Position numbers and translations under genes: made by a program. 64,000 bases of DNA from VRUE01 sp963816785 (GTDB taxonomy: Bacteria; Actinomycetota; Thermoleophilia; Solirubrobacterales; 70-9), in assembly GCA_963816785.1 (NCBI GenBank), contig CAWFLL010000002.1, positions 558,001-622,000 of the forward strand, given 5' to 3'. Numbering within the stretch: the first letter of the stretch is position 1; the number at the start of each line of letters is the position of its first letter. The notes beneath the pieces are model-generated. The model was not told where the DNA came from. It did no database searches and saw nothing but the letters and a program-made list of their open reading frames with translations. Positions 25,989-36,253 of the stretch are shown here, piece by piece.

Positions 25989-28020
25989 ATGCTCGACCTC
26001 GGCGCGCTACCTGCTCGGCGTCGCCGAGCTCGCGGTCCTCGTCGGCTTCGCCTGGCTCGGCGCGTCGGCCGCTCCGCCATCGCCTGCTGCCCGAGCTTCG
26101 CCGGCGCCCCGGCCGCACCTCGCAACCTCGGTTCTCGCCCTCGCTCTCCTGATCTGGGTCGCCGAGCTGCTCGGCACCTTCGGCGCTCTTCGAGCCGCTG
26201 CCGTACCTGGCTGGCGGTCGGGCGTTGCATGCTGGGCGCTCCCCGCGGGTGGCGCTGGCGAGGGGGGCCGAGGACGTGCCCGCCCGCAGGCCCCCCTCAC
26301 CCCGCGACAGGACCCGCGGCCCGGGGCGCTCGACGTCGCGACGCTGATCGCTCTCGCCATCGCGGCTGATCGCGGTCGCTCGATTTCGCCGCCGGGGTCC
26401 GCGACTGCGCCTCGGAACCGGGATGACCGGGTTCGACTCGCACCTGGTACCACGGGCCGTTCGCGGCCGGGTTCTTCCAGAGCGGGAACACCTGGGACCT
26501 GCACTACATCGCGCCGCAGTTCCTGGCCTGGTTCTACCCGGCGAACGCCGAAATCTTCCACGCGGTCGGGATGCTCGCGTTCGACCGGGACCTGCTCTCG
26601 CCGCTGCTGAATCTCGGCTGGTTCGTCGGCTGCCTGTTCGCCTGCTGGTGCATCGGCCGGCCGTACCGGGTTGCGCCGTGGTCGCTGGCGCTCGGCGCGA
26701 TTGCGTCTGAGCGTGCGCCGCTGTTCGCCGACCAGGCCGGGGAGGCGCGGAACGACATCGTCGGGATCTTCTTCCTGCTCGCCGCCGTCGCGATCGCCGT
26801 CAATGCCTGGCCGCGACCCGGTCCGGAGGGGCGAGCGCCGGTCTGTCGATCGGGGCGCTGCTCGTCGCCGGCCTCGCGGCCGGCCTCGCCGCCGGCACCA
26901 AGCTCAACTTCCTCCTGCCCGCCGCCGTCCTCGTCGTCGGCCTGGCGGTCGATCGCGCCCGCTGGCGCGCGCTGGCGCGCGCTGGCGCTCGGCGGCCTCG
27001 CCGCTCTCGCCGGCGGCGGCTACTGGTACCTGCGCAACCTCGTCCACACCGGCAACCCGCTGCCCTGGTTCGACCGACCTCGGGCCGATCTCGCTGCCGG
27101 CGCCCGACCAGGCGCTCGGCGGCCGCGAAGGCCACAGCGTGCTCGGCTACCTGACCGACGGCTCGGTCTGGTCGGACTGGTTCCTGCCCGGCGCTCCACC
27201 ACGGCCTCACCGTCCTCTGGCCGCTGTTCGGGGCCCTCGCCCTCGCAGGCCTGCTGCTCTCGCCTCGGCCCCCGCGCAAACCCGGCGCCTGCGCGTCGCC
27301 GGCGCCGTCGGCCTGGCGGCTGCCCTCGCCTGGCTGATCGCCCCGACCTCCGCGTCCGGCCCGGAGGGGATGCCGCGCGGATTCGAGTCGGGCCTCCGCT
27401 ACCTGGCTCCCGCCCTCGTCCTGGGCCTGGCGCCTCCTCCCAATCGTGCTTACGCGGGCGGCTTCGAGCGCATGGGCGCGGGGGATCCCCGAACGGGCGG
27501 ATACTCAAGCTGCCGACCTCACTAGGTCGGCAGCTGTCCGGGCGGGGATTCCCCGCGCCCGCGCTGGTCGCCGTCGCCGCTCTCGTGGCGATCGCGATCG
27601 GCTACCCGGTCCAGCGCCACTACCTGCGAGAACCGCTACGCCGACCCCAGCTTCACGGCGCCGGGCCTCAACGCGGCCTTCGAGTGGGCGACGTCCGTCT
27701 CCGGCGCGCGGATCGCGACCACGACCACGCGCCAGTACCCGCTGTTCGGCACCGACCTCTCCAACCGGGTCGAGTTCGTCGGCGACGAGCAGCCCCACGG
27801 CGGCTTCGTCGCCCCGTCCACCTGCCGGGCCTGGCGCCGCCTGCTCAACGAGGGCGACTACGACTACGTCGTCGCCAGCCGCGACCGCGTCGAACCCGGC
27901 CGGCCGCCCTACCCGGCGACGGCCCGCTGGACCGAAGGCCCCGCCGCGGAGGTCATCCTCCGCGAGCCCCCGACCGTCGTCTTCAAGCTCAAGGGTCGGC
28001 TGGATCCAACGACCTGCTGA
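25989..28020 (+). CDS. Large membrane glycosyltransferase-like protein (many apparent frameshifts)
   Basis: ATG 25989 directly follows the murJ stop. The blocks are membrane segments (LLGVAELAVLVGFAWLGA, VLALALLIWVAELLGTFG), then a large region with STWYHGPFAAGFFQSGNTWDLHYIAPQFLAWFYPANAEIFHA. After further segments (LLNLGWFVGCLFACW, YWYLRNLVHTGNPLPW) there is a C-terminal outside domain ending TTVVFKLKG-type sequence with DPTTC. The plan resembles GT-C / family 39-like glycosyltransferases that use lipid-linked sugars, but I cannot name the substrate. At least ten frame changes and one stop-containing palindrome (27474-27560) occur. It may be a real pseudogene or suffer from the same errors as its neighbours. 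Confidence 0.55.
27474..27560. repeat. Nested inverted repeat inside the glycosyltransferase gene
   Basis: Outer arms 27474-27491 (GGGCGCGGGGGATCCCCG) and 27543-27560 pair over 18 bases with one mismatch. Inside, 12-base arms AGCTGCCGACCT (27508-27519) and its exact complement (27524-27535) enclose the loop CACT. One forward frame reads through it; another meets a TAG in the loop. Confidence 0.75.
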
Positions 28021-28047
28021 GGCCGAGTCCGCCATACTGGCCCGCCG

Positions 28048-29841
<1,794 letters not shown>

Positions 29842-29845
29842 CCAT

Positions 29846-29964
29846 CCGCCGCCTGCTCCCAGGAGCGAAGCGACCGGTGATCCGGCGAAGCCGGATTCGT
29901 CCGCGGGCGGCGGCACTCCGTCGCAACGGCGCCGCTCGCAAGGAATCAGATCGCGATGCTCGCT
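29846..29964. repeat. Intergenic repeat, family A copy 2 (after lepA)
   Basis: The closing stem is CCGCCGCC / GGCGGCGG (29846-29853 with 29906-29913). An internal hairpin ATCCGGC-GAA-GCCGGAT (29880-29896) is absent from copy 1. After a 15-base spacer comes the 36-base tail 29929-29964, which matches copy 1 at 34 of 36 positions. It fills most of the 181 bases between lepA and the next gene. Confidence 0.7.
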
Positions 29965-30006
29965 AATTGGTCCGCGCGGCGGGCGACCATCACACGAAAG
30001 CGTGAA

Positions 30007-30012
30007 TAGAAT
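30007..30012 (+). promoter_or_regulatory. Predicted -10 box (TAGAAT) for the HadA/HadB-like pair
   Basis: TAGAAT ends 10 bases before ATG 30023, giving a leader of about four bases. It overlaps an alternative ATG at 30011, which argues for the later start. Confidence 0.45.
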
Positions 30013-30022
30013 GCCCGCCGCG

Positions 30023-30463
30023 ATGGCGATCAAGACCGATGCGGTGGGGAAGGAATGGCCTGCCACCAGCTATGAGGTGAGCAAGGAGAAGATCCGCGAG
30101 TACGCGACCGTGATCGGGCTCGACAACCCGGTCTACTTCGACCGCGAGGCCGCCAAGGCCGCGGGCTACCGGGACCTCGTCGCCCCACCGATGTTCTGCG
30201 TCGTCTACGGCGCCCCGGCGCTGGCGCCGGCGATGTTCGACCCCGACGTCGGGATGAACTTCGCGGCGATGGTCCATGGCAGCCAGGAGTTCGAGTGGGA
30301 CGAGCCGGCCGTCGCCTGCGACGAGATAACGACCAGCGCCAAATGCCTGGAGATCTTCGAGAAGGACGGCAAGGGCTTCTACATCTTCGAGTCGAACTCC
30401 GTCAACCAGAACGGCGACCAGGTCGTCCGCGGCACCTGGACCAACATCGTCAGGGGGGTGTGA
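30023..30463 (+). CDS. MaoC-like dehydratase subunit, HadA-type
   Basis: The 146-residue protein (from ATG 30023) has a hot-dog fold of the FAS1-dehydratase / UPF0336 type: YATVIGLDNPVYFDREAAKAAGYRDLVAPPMFCVVYG, MVHGSQEFEWDEPAVACDEI and GKGFYIFESNSVNQNGDQVV. In mycobacteria HadA pairs with HadB or HadC to dehydrate (3R)-hydroxyacyl-ACP in long-chain fatty acid synthesis. This subunit keeps the structural hot-dog helix but not the catalytic Asp/His set, which the next gene supplies. ATG 30011 or GTG 30002 are alternative starts. Confidence 0.85.
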   Translation: MAIKTDAVGKEWPATSYEVSKEKIREYATVIGLDNPVYFDREAAKAAGYRDLVAPPMFCVVYGAPALAPAMFDPDVGMNFAAMVHGSQEFEWDEPAVACDEITTSAKCLEIFEKDGKGFYIFESNSVNQNGDQVVRGTWTNIVRGV

Positions 30464-30464
30464 G

Positions 30465-30857
30465 ATGAGTGAGCTGAACGCCGGCGACCAGATCCCGGCG
30501 CTGAAGGTGACCCCGGACAAGTACCTGCCGCACCGCTACGCGGGCGCCTCGGGCGACTTCAACCCGATCCACATCGACCCCGAGTTCGCCAAGGACGTCG
30601 GCCTGCCCTACAACATCCTCCACGGCCTCTACATGATGGGCCTCGTCGCCCGGGCGAACACCGACATCGCCGGTGGGGACCCGCGGGCCCTGAAGCGCCT
30701 ATCGGTCCAGTTCCGCGGCATGGGGGCGCCCGAGCAGGAGATCGTCGTCACCGGGACCGTCAAGTCGGCCGAGAACGGCAGGGTCGTGGTCGACACGGTC
30801 GCCGCCCAGGGCGAGAACCAGACGATCCGCAACGCCGAGGCCGAGATCCAGCTCTGA
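30465..30857 (+). CDS. MaoC-like dehydratase, catalytic HadB-type subunit
   Basis: The 130-residue protein has the hydratase 2 motif YAGASGDFNPIHIDPEFAKDVGLPYNILHGLYMMG, with the catalytic Asp and His (D..NPIHxD) of R-specific hydratases and dehydratases. It follows the HadA-like gene by one base (TGAGATG), so both are made together and probably form a heterodimer like mycobacterial HadAB. The likely reaction is dehydration of (3R)-hydroxyacyl-ACP in fatty acid elongation; a role in another thioester pathway is possible. Confidence 0.87.
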   Translation: MSELNAGDQIPALKVTPDKYLPHRYAGASGDFNPIHIDPEFAKDVGLPYNILHGLYMMGLVARANTDIAGGDPRALKRLSVQFRGMGAPEQEIVVTGTVKSAENGRVVVDTVAAQGENQTIRNAEAEIQL

Positions 30858-30868
30858 GCGTGGGCGGG

Positions 30869-30897
30869 TTGGGCCGGGCCGGGCCCGCTTCTAGACT
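30869..30897 (+). promoter_or_regulatory. Predicted hrcA promoter (TTGGGC, 17 bp, TAGACT)
   Basis: TTGGGC at 30869-30874 and TAGACT at 30892-30897 are spaced by 17 bases. TAGACT ends 6 bases before the ATG, so the message should be leaderless. No CIRCE inverted repeat is present. Confidence 0.5.
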
Positions 30898-30903
30898 CTG
30901 AGC

Positions 30904-31932
30904 ATGCTCTCCGAGCGCCAACAGTTGATCCTCGGGCTCGTCGTCGACACCTACCTGTCCTCCGGCCGGCCGGTCGCCTCGAAGTCGATCGCCGAGCGGC
31001 GCGAGGTCGAGTGGGGGGCCTCGACGGTTCGCGCCGAGCTGGCCGCGCTGGAGGCGGCCGGCTACCTGACCCACCCGCACACCTCGGCGGGGCGGGTCCC
31101 GGCCGACTCCGGCTACCGCCACTACGTCGACTCCCTGATGAAGTCGGAGGCGCTGTCGCCGAGCGCCGCCGGCGAGCTGCGGCTCTCCCAGCTGCGACGC
31201 GAGATCGACGAGGCGATGCGGGAGACGACGGCCGCCCTGGCCAGCGTCACCGACCTGATGGCGCTCGTCACCGCCCCGCCTCCCAGCCTCGCCGCGACCA
31301 TTCACCGGGTCGAGGTCCTGCGCCTGCAGCCGAACAGGGTGGTCGCGATCGCGATCGCCTCGACCGGCGCCGTGGCCAAGCGCGTCTTCGACTTCGACGA
31401 GCCGGTTGACCCCGGCCTTGTCGAGTGGGCCTCCAGCTACCTGAACGAGGTCCTCTCCGGGATGGGCGTCGGGTCGAGGATGATCGCCGACCGGCTGGCC
31501 CGCGACGAGCTCGATCCGGTCGAGGCCGCCATCGTCCACACCCTGAGCAGCGCCTTCACCGAGCTCGAGTCGGAGCCGGGCGACACCCTCTACATCGAGG
31601 GCACGTCGCGGCTGCTCTCCGAAGCGCACCTCGACGACCTGCCGCGGGCGGATGAGCTGATGACCGCGCTGGAGCGGCGGGCGAGCATGCTCGGGATGCT
31701 GCGCTCGGCGCTCGACGAGCACTCGGTGTTTCTCTGGATCGGCGACGAGAACCCGCAGCCCGAGCTGCGCAGCGTCAGCGTCGTCGGCGCCAACTACGGC
31801 CTGGCGCATCGCAACCTCGGCTCGGTCGGGGTGGTCGGGCCGCTGCGGATGGACTACGCGACGGCGATCGCCTCGGTGCGCGGGGCGGCGCGAGAGCTGT
31901 CGCGCTACTGCGAGACGGTGTTCGGCGGCTAG
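30904..31932 (+). CDS. hrcA: Heat-inducible transcription repressor HrcA
   Basis: HrcA represses chaperone operons by binding CIRCE elements. The 342-residue protein has the N-terminal winged helix (LSERQQLILGLVVDTYLSSGRPVASKSIAERREVEWGASTVRAELAALEAAGYLTHPHTSAGRVPAD), the GAF-like central domain and the family C-terminal segment (VVGANYGLAHRNLGSVGVVGPLRMDYATAIASVRGAARELSRY). No CIRCE site lies upstream, so its targets, such as groEL, must be elsewhere and it seems not to be autoregulated in the usual way. dnaJ follows two bases later. Confidence 0.96.
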   Translation: MLSERQQLILGLVVDTYLSSGRPVASKSIAERREVEWGASTVRAELAALEAAGYLTHPHTSAGRVPADSGYRHYVDSLMKSEALSPSAAGELRLSQLRREIDEAMRETTAALASVTDLMALVTAPPPSLAATIHRVEVLRLQPNRVVAIAIASTGAVAKRVFDFDEPVDPGLVEWASSYLNEVLSGMGVGSRMIADRLARDELDPVEAAIVHTLSSAFTELESEPGDTLYIEGTSRLLSEAHLDDLPRADELMTALERRASMLGMLRSALDEHSVFLWIGDENPQPELRSVSVVGANYGLAHRNLGSVGVVGPLRMDYATAIASVRGAARELSRYCETVFGG

Positions 31933-31934
31933 GG

Positions 31935-32597
31935 ATGGCTCGCGACTTCTACGACGTGCTCGGGGTCGGCCGCGATGCCTCCGCGGCCGATGTGAAGCGC
32001 GCATTCCGCGGCCTCGCCCGCGAGCTGCATCCCGACGTCAACGATCACGATCCCGAGGCGGAGGAGAAGTTCAAGGCCGCGGCCGAAGCCTATGAGGTGC
32101 TCTCCGACCCCGAGCAGCGGCGCGTCTACGACGCCTACGGCCGCGAGGGCCTGCGCTCCGGTGGCTTCCCCCCAGGCGGCCGGTTCAGCTCGGTCGAGGA
32201 CATCTTCCAGGCGTTCTTCGGCAGTGGTTTCGGCTTCGAGGTCCGGCGCGGACCGATGCGCGGCCAGGACCTGATCCACAGCGTCGAGATCTCGGCGGTC
32301 GATGCGATGCTGGGGGCCACCGTCACCGTGCCCAGCCACGAGGGGGATCGAGAGATCGAGCTGCCGCCGGGCACCCAGGCGGGGACCCAGTACGCGCTGC
32401 GCGGGCATGGCCTGTCCGGGTCGGGCGGCGGGCCGCCCGGCGACCTGGTGATCGCGGTGCGGGTGATCGTCCCCACCGAGCTGACCGACGAGCAGCGCGA
32501 GCTGGCCGAGAAGCTCGCCGGGACCCTGGGGCCGGAGAACCTCCGCTCCGGCGGGGGCGAGGGGTTCTTCTCGCGCGTCCGCCGCGCATTTCACTAA
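31935..32597 (+). CDS. dnaJ: Short DnaJ-type co-chaperone without zinc finger
   Basis: The 220-residue protein has a normal J domain (FYDVLGVGRDASAADVKRAFRGLARELHPDVN, HPD at 32-34), a short Gly/Phe linker (GGFPPGGRFSSVEDIFQAFFGSGFG) and one C-terminal beta domain (GQDLIHSVEISAVDAMLGATVTV to GGPPGDLVIAVRVIVPTELTDEQRELAEKLA). The four CxxCxGxG zinc repeats and the first substrate-binding domain are absent, so it is about 150 residues shorter than DnaJ. The joints are clean and in frame, so this looks like a natural compact form, not a frameshift. It should stimulate DnaK ATPase; independent substrate holding is doubtful. It is coupled to hrcA. Confidence 0.88.
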   Translation: MARDFYDVLGVGRDASAADVKRAFRGLARELHPDVNDHDPEAEEKFKAAAEAYEVLSDPEQRRVYDAYGREGLRSGGFPPGGRFSSVEDIFQAFFGSGFGFEVRRGPMRGQDLIHSVEISAVDAMLGATVTVPSHEGDREIELPPGTQAGTQYALRGHGLSGSGGGPPGDLVIAVRVIVPTELTDEQRELAEKLAGTLGPENLRSGGGEGFFSRVRRAFH

Positions 32598-32600
32598 AGC

Positions 32601-33416
32601 TTGATTCGCCTGGCAGTCAGGTGCACTCCCGAGCAGGCCGAGCTGGTGCTGGCCGAGCTGACGGTGCTGGCCCCGAACGGGGTCGAGGAGGACCGGGGGC
32701 CGGACTACGTCGAGTACGCGATCTACGGCGGGGAAGGTGAGCTGCCGAAGCTGGGGGAGATCGAGGCGGCGGCGGCCGATGGCCTGGTCGAGGTGCTCTC
32801 CACCGAGGTGCCGGACGACTGGGCCGACCGCTGGCAGGACTTCCACAGGCCGATCCTGATCGGGGGCCGGATCTGGCTGCGCCCCTCCTGGGAGCAGTCG
32901 CGAGAGGGCGCGATCGACGTCGTCGTCGATCCCGGCCGCGCCTTCGGCACCGGCGCCCACCCGACGACCCGCCTCTGCCTCGAGCTGCTGCTGGAGCTGG
33001 CCGATCGCGGTGAGGCCGGCGGGCCCCTGACCGACCTTGGAACCGGCTCCGGCCTGCTGGCGATCGCCGCGGCGAAGCTCGGATGGGATCCGGTCCTGGG
33101 CAGCGACCAGGAGGAGGCGGCGATCGAGGCGGCCGCAGCCAACGCCGCCGCGAACGGCGTCGAGGTGGGCCTCGAGCTCCTCAACCTGCGCGAGGGCCTG
33201 CCGAGCCTCGCCCCGACGACGGTGGCCAATCTGACCGCCTCGGTGCTCAAGGACGTCGCCGCTCAGCTGGCGGGGGCTCCCGACACTCTGGTCTGCTCGG
33301 GCCTGCTCCCGCCGGAGATCGACGAGATCGCGGGCGCGTTCGCCGGCTGCGGCCTGTCCGAGATCGAGCGGCGTCGAGACGGGGACTGGGCGGCGATATT
33401 GCTTCGTCGTCGCTAG
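32601..33416 (+). CDS. prmA: Ribosomal protein L11 methyltransferase
   Basis: PrmA methylates uL11 using S-adenosylmethionine. The TTG-started 271-residue protein has the small N-terminal substrate domain, a linker with PDDWADRWQDFHRPILIGGRIWLRPSW, and the methyltransferase core DPGRAFGTGAHPTTRLCLELL, LTDLGTGSGLLAIAAAKLGWDPVLGSDQEEAAIEAA. VVANLTAS-type sequence stands at the usual catalytic loop. The start three bases after dnaJ and the order hrcA-dnaJ-prmA are conserved in many bacteria. Confidence 0.93.
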   Translation: MIRLAVRCTPEQAELVLAELTVLAPNGVEEDRGPDYVEYAIYGGEGELPKLGEIEAAAADGLVEVLSTEVPDDWADRWQDFHRPILIGGRIWLRPSWEQSREGAIDVVVDPGRAFGTGAHPTTRLCLELLLELADRGEAGGPLTDLGTGSGLLAIAAAKLGWDPVLGSDQEEAAIEAAAANAAANGVEVGLELLNLREGLPSLAPTTVANLTASVLKDVAAQLAGAPDTLVCSGLLPPEIDEIAGAFAGCGLSEIERRRDGDWAAILLRRR

Positions 33417-33420
33417 GGGG

Positions 33421-33426
33421 TATGTT
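33421..33426 (+). promoter_or_regulatory. Predicted -10 box (TATGTT)
   Basis: TATGTT ends 8 bases before ATG 33435 of the DUF2269-like gene, fitting a leaderless or near-leaderless message. Confidence 0.4.
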
Positions 33427-33434
33427 CTGCGCCG

Positions 33435-33920
33435 ATGTTGGCGACGATCGGCGAGCCCGGCTACAAGATCGGCCTCTTCCTGCACATCGTCGCTGTGGTG
33501 ATCGCATTCGGCCCGACCTTCGGCTACGCGCTCTTCTTCTCCCTCGCGCCCCAGTACCCGAGGGCGACTCCGGCGATTCTCGCCGGAGTGCAGAAATGCG
33601 ATCGCTATCTGGTCAACCCGGGGATGATCGTGCTGCTGATCGCCGGGATCTACCTGCTGATAGACGGGCCGTGGGAGGCGAGCGACGCCTTCGTCTCCGT
33701 CGGCTTCATCGCGATCCTGGCGCTGTTCGGCCTCCAGCACGGCTTCTTCACGCCGCAGACCCGCAGGGCGAGGGAGTTGGCCGAACGCGACCTGAAGTCG
33801 GGCGATGAGCTCAGCGACGAGTTCACGGCGGTGAGCGAACGGGTTGGGCAGGTCGGGGGGCTGGCAGGGCTGATCGTCGTCGTCTCGGTCTTCTTCATGA
33901 CGTACAAACCGTTCCTGTGA
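33435..33920 (+). CDS. DUF2269-like membrane protein
   Basis: The 161-residue protein has four predicted membrane segments: YKIGLFLHIVAVVIAFGPTFGYALFF, YLVNPGMIVLLIAGIYLLI, AFVSVGFIAILALFGLQHGFF and GGLAGLIVVVSVFFMTYK. The HIVAVVIAFGP and NPGMIVLLIAGIYL blocks resemble DUF2269, a family of predicted integral membrane proteins without known function. It is set between prmA and murI. Confidence 0.7.
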   Translation: MLATIGEPGYKIGLFLHIVAVVIAFGPTFGYALFFSLAPQYPRATPAILAGVQKCDRYLVNPGMIVLLIAGIYLLIDGPWEASDAFVSVGFIAILALFGLQHGFFTPQTRRARELAERDLKSGDELSDEFTAVSERVGQVGGLAGLIVVVSVFFMTYKPFL

Positions 33921-33948
33921 CCCTCCGGTCCTGACGGCCCTGGCCGCC

Positions 33949-34788
33949 GTGAACCCCCAGCAGGCCGCCTCGCTGCCGATCGCGATGTTCGATTCCGGGG
34001 TCGGCGGCCTGACCGTCCTGCACGAGTGCCTCGTCTCGCTCCCGGAGGAGGACTTCGTCTACCTCGGCGACACGTCGATGTTTCCGTACGGGACCCGCGA
34101 CACCGAGATGCTGCGGGAGCGCATCCGCCGGATCGCCGAGATGCTGATCGACGACGGCGCGAAGCTGCTGGTGATCGCCTGCAACACCGCGACCGCGATC
34201 GGCGAGGACGTGGCGCGCGAGGTGGCCGCCGGGCACGGGGTCGAGGTCGTCCCCGTGGTCGAGCCCCAGGCGGAGATCGCGGCGGCGATCACCGCCAACG
34301 GCCGTGTCGGGGTGCTGGCGACCCCGAACACGGTTGCAAGCGGTGCTTACCGCCGCGCGCTCGAGGCCCAGGGCCGCGCACTCGAGGTGACCGAGGTCGA
34401 GGCGCCCCACCTCGCGCCCTTCATCCAAGACGGCTCGCCGTTCGACGAGGAGGTGCTGGAGATGGCGCGCTCCTACTGCGCTCCGCTGGGGAGGGCCGAG
34501 GTCGACACGCTGATCCTCGGCTGCACCCATTACCCACTGGTCGCCCCGATGCTGCAGCGCATTCTCGGCCGCGATGTCCGCCTGGTCAGCGGTGGCCACG
34601 CGGTGGCCGCCGCCGTCCAGCGAACGCTCGAGTCCGGGGGCGTCGCCCGCGAGCCCGGCGGCGAGGGCGACTACCGCTTCCTCTGCACCGGCGACGTCGA
34701 CTCGTTTCGCGAGCTCGGCACCCGTTTCCTGCAGATGCCGCTCGGGGGCGTCGAGCGGATCGACGTTCCCGGCGCCGACTACCCTTAA
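33949..34788 (+). CDS. murI: Glutamate racemase
   Basis: MurI makes D-glutamate for peptidoglycan. The GTG-started 279-residue protein has FDSGVGGLTVLHECL, YLGDTSMFPYG and the two catalytic cysteines in LLVIACNTATAIG and LILGCTHYPLVAP. All expected active-site blocks are present. An in-frame start within AVNPQQAASLPIAMFDSG is supported by the position of the first family block at residue 10. It is followed five bases later by yqeY. Confidence 0.95.
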   Translation: MNPQQAASLPIAMFDSGVGGLTVLHECLVSLPEEDFVYLGDTSMFPYGTRDTEMLRERIRRIAEMLIDDGAKLLVIACNTATAIGEDVAREVAAGHGVEVVPVVEPQAEIAAAITANGRVGVLATPNTVASGAYRRALEAQGRALEVTEVEAPHLAPFIQDGSPFDEEVLEMARSYCAPLGRAEVDTLILGCTHYPLVAPMLQRILGRDVRLVSGGHAVAAAVQRTLESGGVAREPGGEGDYRFLCTGDVDSFRELGTRFLQMPLGGVERIDVPGADYP

Positions 34789-34793
34789 GAAGG

Positions 34794-35225
34794 ATGAGCG
34801 TCCTCGAGCAGGTCCAGGCAGACGTTCGCGCCGCGATGAAAGCCGGCGAGCGCGAGCGTGCCGCGGCGCTGCGGATGGTCGTCGACTCCCTGCAACAGGA
34901 CGCGAAGCTCGGAAAGGGCGACGAGGTGGCCGTCCTGCAGCGGGAGCGGAAGAAGCGCCTCGAGGCCGCCCGGGCCTACCGCGACGCGGGGCGCGAGGAG
35001 CAGGCCGCGGCCGAGAGCCTCGAGGCCGAGCTGATCGAGGCCTACCTGCCCGCGCAGCTCTCCGACGAGGAGCTGGCCGAGATGGTCGAGGCGGCGATCG
35101 CTGAGACCGGTGCCAGCGAGCAGCGGCAGATGGGCCAGGTGATGTCGGCCCTGATGCCGAAGGTCGGCGGACGCGCGGACGGCAAGCGGATCAGCTCCGC
35201 GGTGCGAGAGAAACTTGGCGCGTAG
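34794..35225 (+). CDS. GatB/YqeY-domain protein
   Basis: The 143-residue protein MSVLEQVQADVRAAMKAGERERAAALRMVVDSLQ to VMSALMPKVGGRADGKRISSAVREKL is a stand-alone YqeY domain. It is related to the tail domain of the tRNA-dependent amidotransferase subunit GatB, and its exact job is unknown. A frame open from 34026 is only a shadow of murI; the homology and a TACCCT box (34780-34785, 8 bases before ATG 34794) set the start. The gene overlaps phoH by 11 bases. Confidence 0.92.
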   Translation: MSVLEQVQADVRAAMKAGERERAAALRMVVDSLQQDAKLGKGDEVAVLQRERKKRLEAARAYRDAGREEQAAAESLEAELIEAYLPAQLSDEELAEMVEAAIAETGASEQRQMGQVMSALMPKVGGRADGKRISSAVREKLGA

Positions 35226-36216
35226 GCAGCTGACGCTCGACAACACCGTCGCCGCCGAGCTCGCGGGCTCCGAGGACGCCGTGCTGAGGGCGCTGCGGGG
35301 CCACCTCGACTGCGACTTCCACCTGCGCGGCAACATCCTCACCCTCGACGGGGACTCCGACGACGTCCAGACTGCCGCAATCGTGGTCGACGAGCTGGTC
35401 GACCTGATCGAGCAGGGCCACGAGGTGGCGCCCGGGACGATCGAAGCCGTGACCGGGGCGCTCGACGCCCACGAGAACCCGGCCCAGATCCTCGAGGACG
35501 TCGTCTGGCGCCACCGCAACACCAAGGTCGCGCCGAAGACGCTCAACCAGAAACGCTACGTCGACTCGATCCGCCGCCACACGATCACCTTCGGGATCGG
35601 CCCCGCCGGCACCGGCAAGACCTTCCTCGCGGTGGCGATGGCGGCGGCGGCACTTGCCGAACGCGAGGTGCAGCGGATCATCCTCACCCGCCCCGCGGTC
35701 GAGGCCGGGGAGCGGCTCGGCTTCCTCCCCGGCGACATCCAGGCAAAGGTCGACCCCTATCTGCGCCCGCTCTTCGACGCCCTCTACGACATGCTCGACC
35801 CCGATCGGGTCAACGGCTACTTCGAGCGGGGCGTGATCGAGGTCGCGCCGCTCGCCTTCATGCGCGGCCGCACGCTCAACGACTCCTTCGTGATCCTCGA
35901 CGAGGCGCAGAACACCAGCCCGGAGCAGATGAAGATGTTCCTCACCCGGCTCGGGTTCAACTCGCGGATGGTCGTCACCGGCGACGTCACCCAGATCGAC
36001 CTGCCGACCGACCAGCGCTCCGGCCTGATCGTCGTGAGCGACATCCTCAGCGAGGTCCAGGACATCTCCTTCGTCCACTTCGGCGGTGAGGACGTGGTCC
36101 GTCACAAGCTGGTGCAGCGGATCGTCGCCGCCTACGGACAACACGCCGAGCGGACGAAGGATCGCCCGCCAGCGGCGGACGCGGGAGCGAGCGAGCGAGA
36201 TCCCCGGGGATCATGA
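35215..36216 (+). CDS. PhoH-like ATPase
   Basis: The TTG-started 333-residue protein has Walker A GPAGTGKT (129-136) and Walker B FVILDEAQN, with MKMFLTRLGFNSRMVVTGDVTQIDLP, the PhoH/YbeZ signature. It probably works with YbeY, encoded next, in rRNA maturation, as this pair is conserved. The last 16 residues (PPAADAGASERDPRGS) are encoded by a family B repeat (36177-36238), which also supplies the TGA stop. That tail is therefore probably not part of the ancestral protein. Confidence 0.93.
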   Translation: MARRQLTLDNTVAAELAGSEDAVLRALRGHLDCDFHLRGNILTLDGDSDDVQTAAIVVDELVDLIEQGHEVAPGTIEAVTGALDAHENPAQILEDVVWRHRNTKVAPKTLNQKRYVDSIRRHTITFGIGPAGTGKTFLAVAMAAAALAEREVQRIILTRPAVEAGERLGFLPGDIQAKVDPYLRPLFDALYDMLDPDRVNGYFERGVIEVAPLAFMRGRTLNDSFVILDEAQNTSPEQMKMFLTRLGFNSRMVVTGDVTQIDLPTDQRSGLIVVSDILSEVQDISFVHFGGEDVVRHKLVQRIVAAYGQHAERTKDRPPAADAGASERDPRGS

Positions 36217-36238
36217 GCGCGAGCGAGCGGGAGCAGAG
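36177..36238. repeat. Family B junction repeat, copy 1 (phoH-ybeY)
   Basis: The 62-base element runs from GGACGCGGGAG to CGGGAGCAGAG around a perfect palindrome GATCCCCGGGGATC (36199-36212). It matches copy 2 at 59 of 62 positions. It holds the phoH stop (36214-36216) and an ATG at 36213 that opens a 17-codon frame (MSASEREQSTLAALCLT) overlapping the ybeY start. Confidence 0.85.
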
Positions 36239-36253
36239 CACGCTGGCGGCCCT

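Noticed and set aside
30858..30903. CIRCE element for HrcA autoregulation
   Set aside because: The 46-base gap has no TTAGCACTC-N9-GAGTGCTAA sequence; only a promoter and GC-rich DNA are present.
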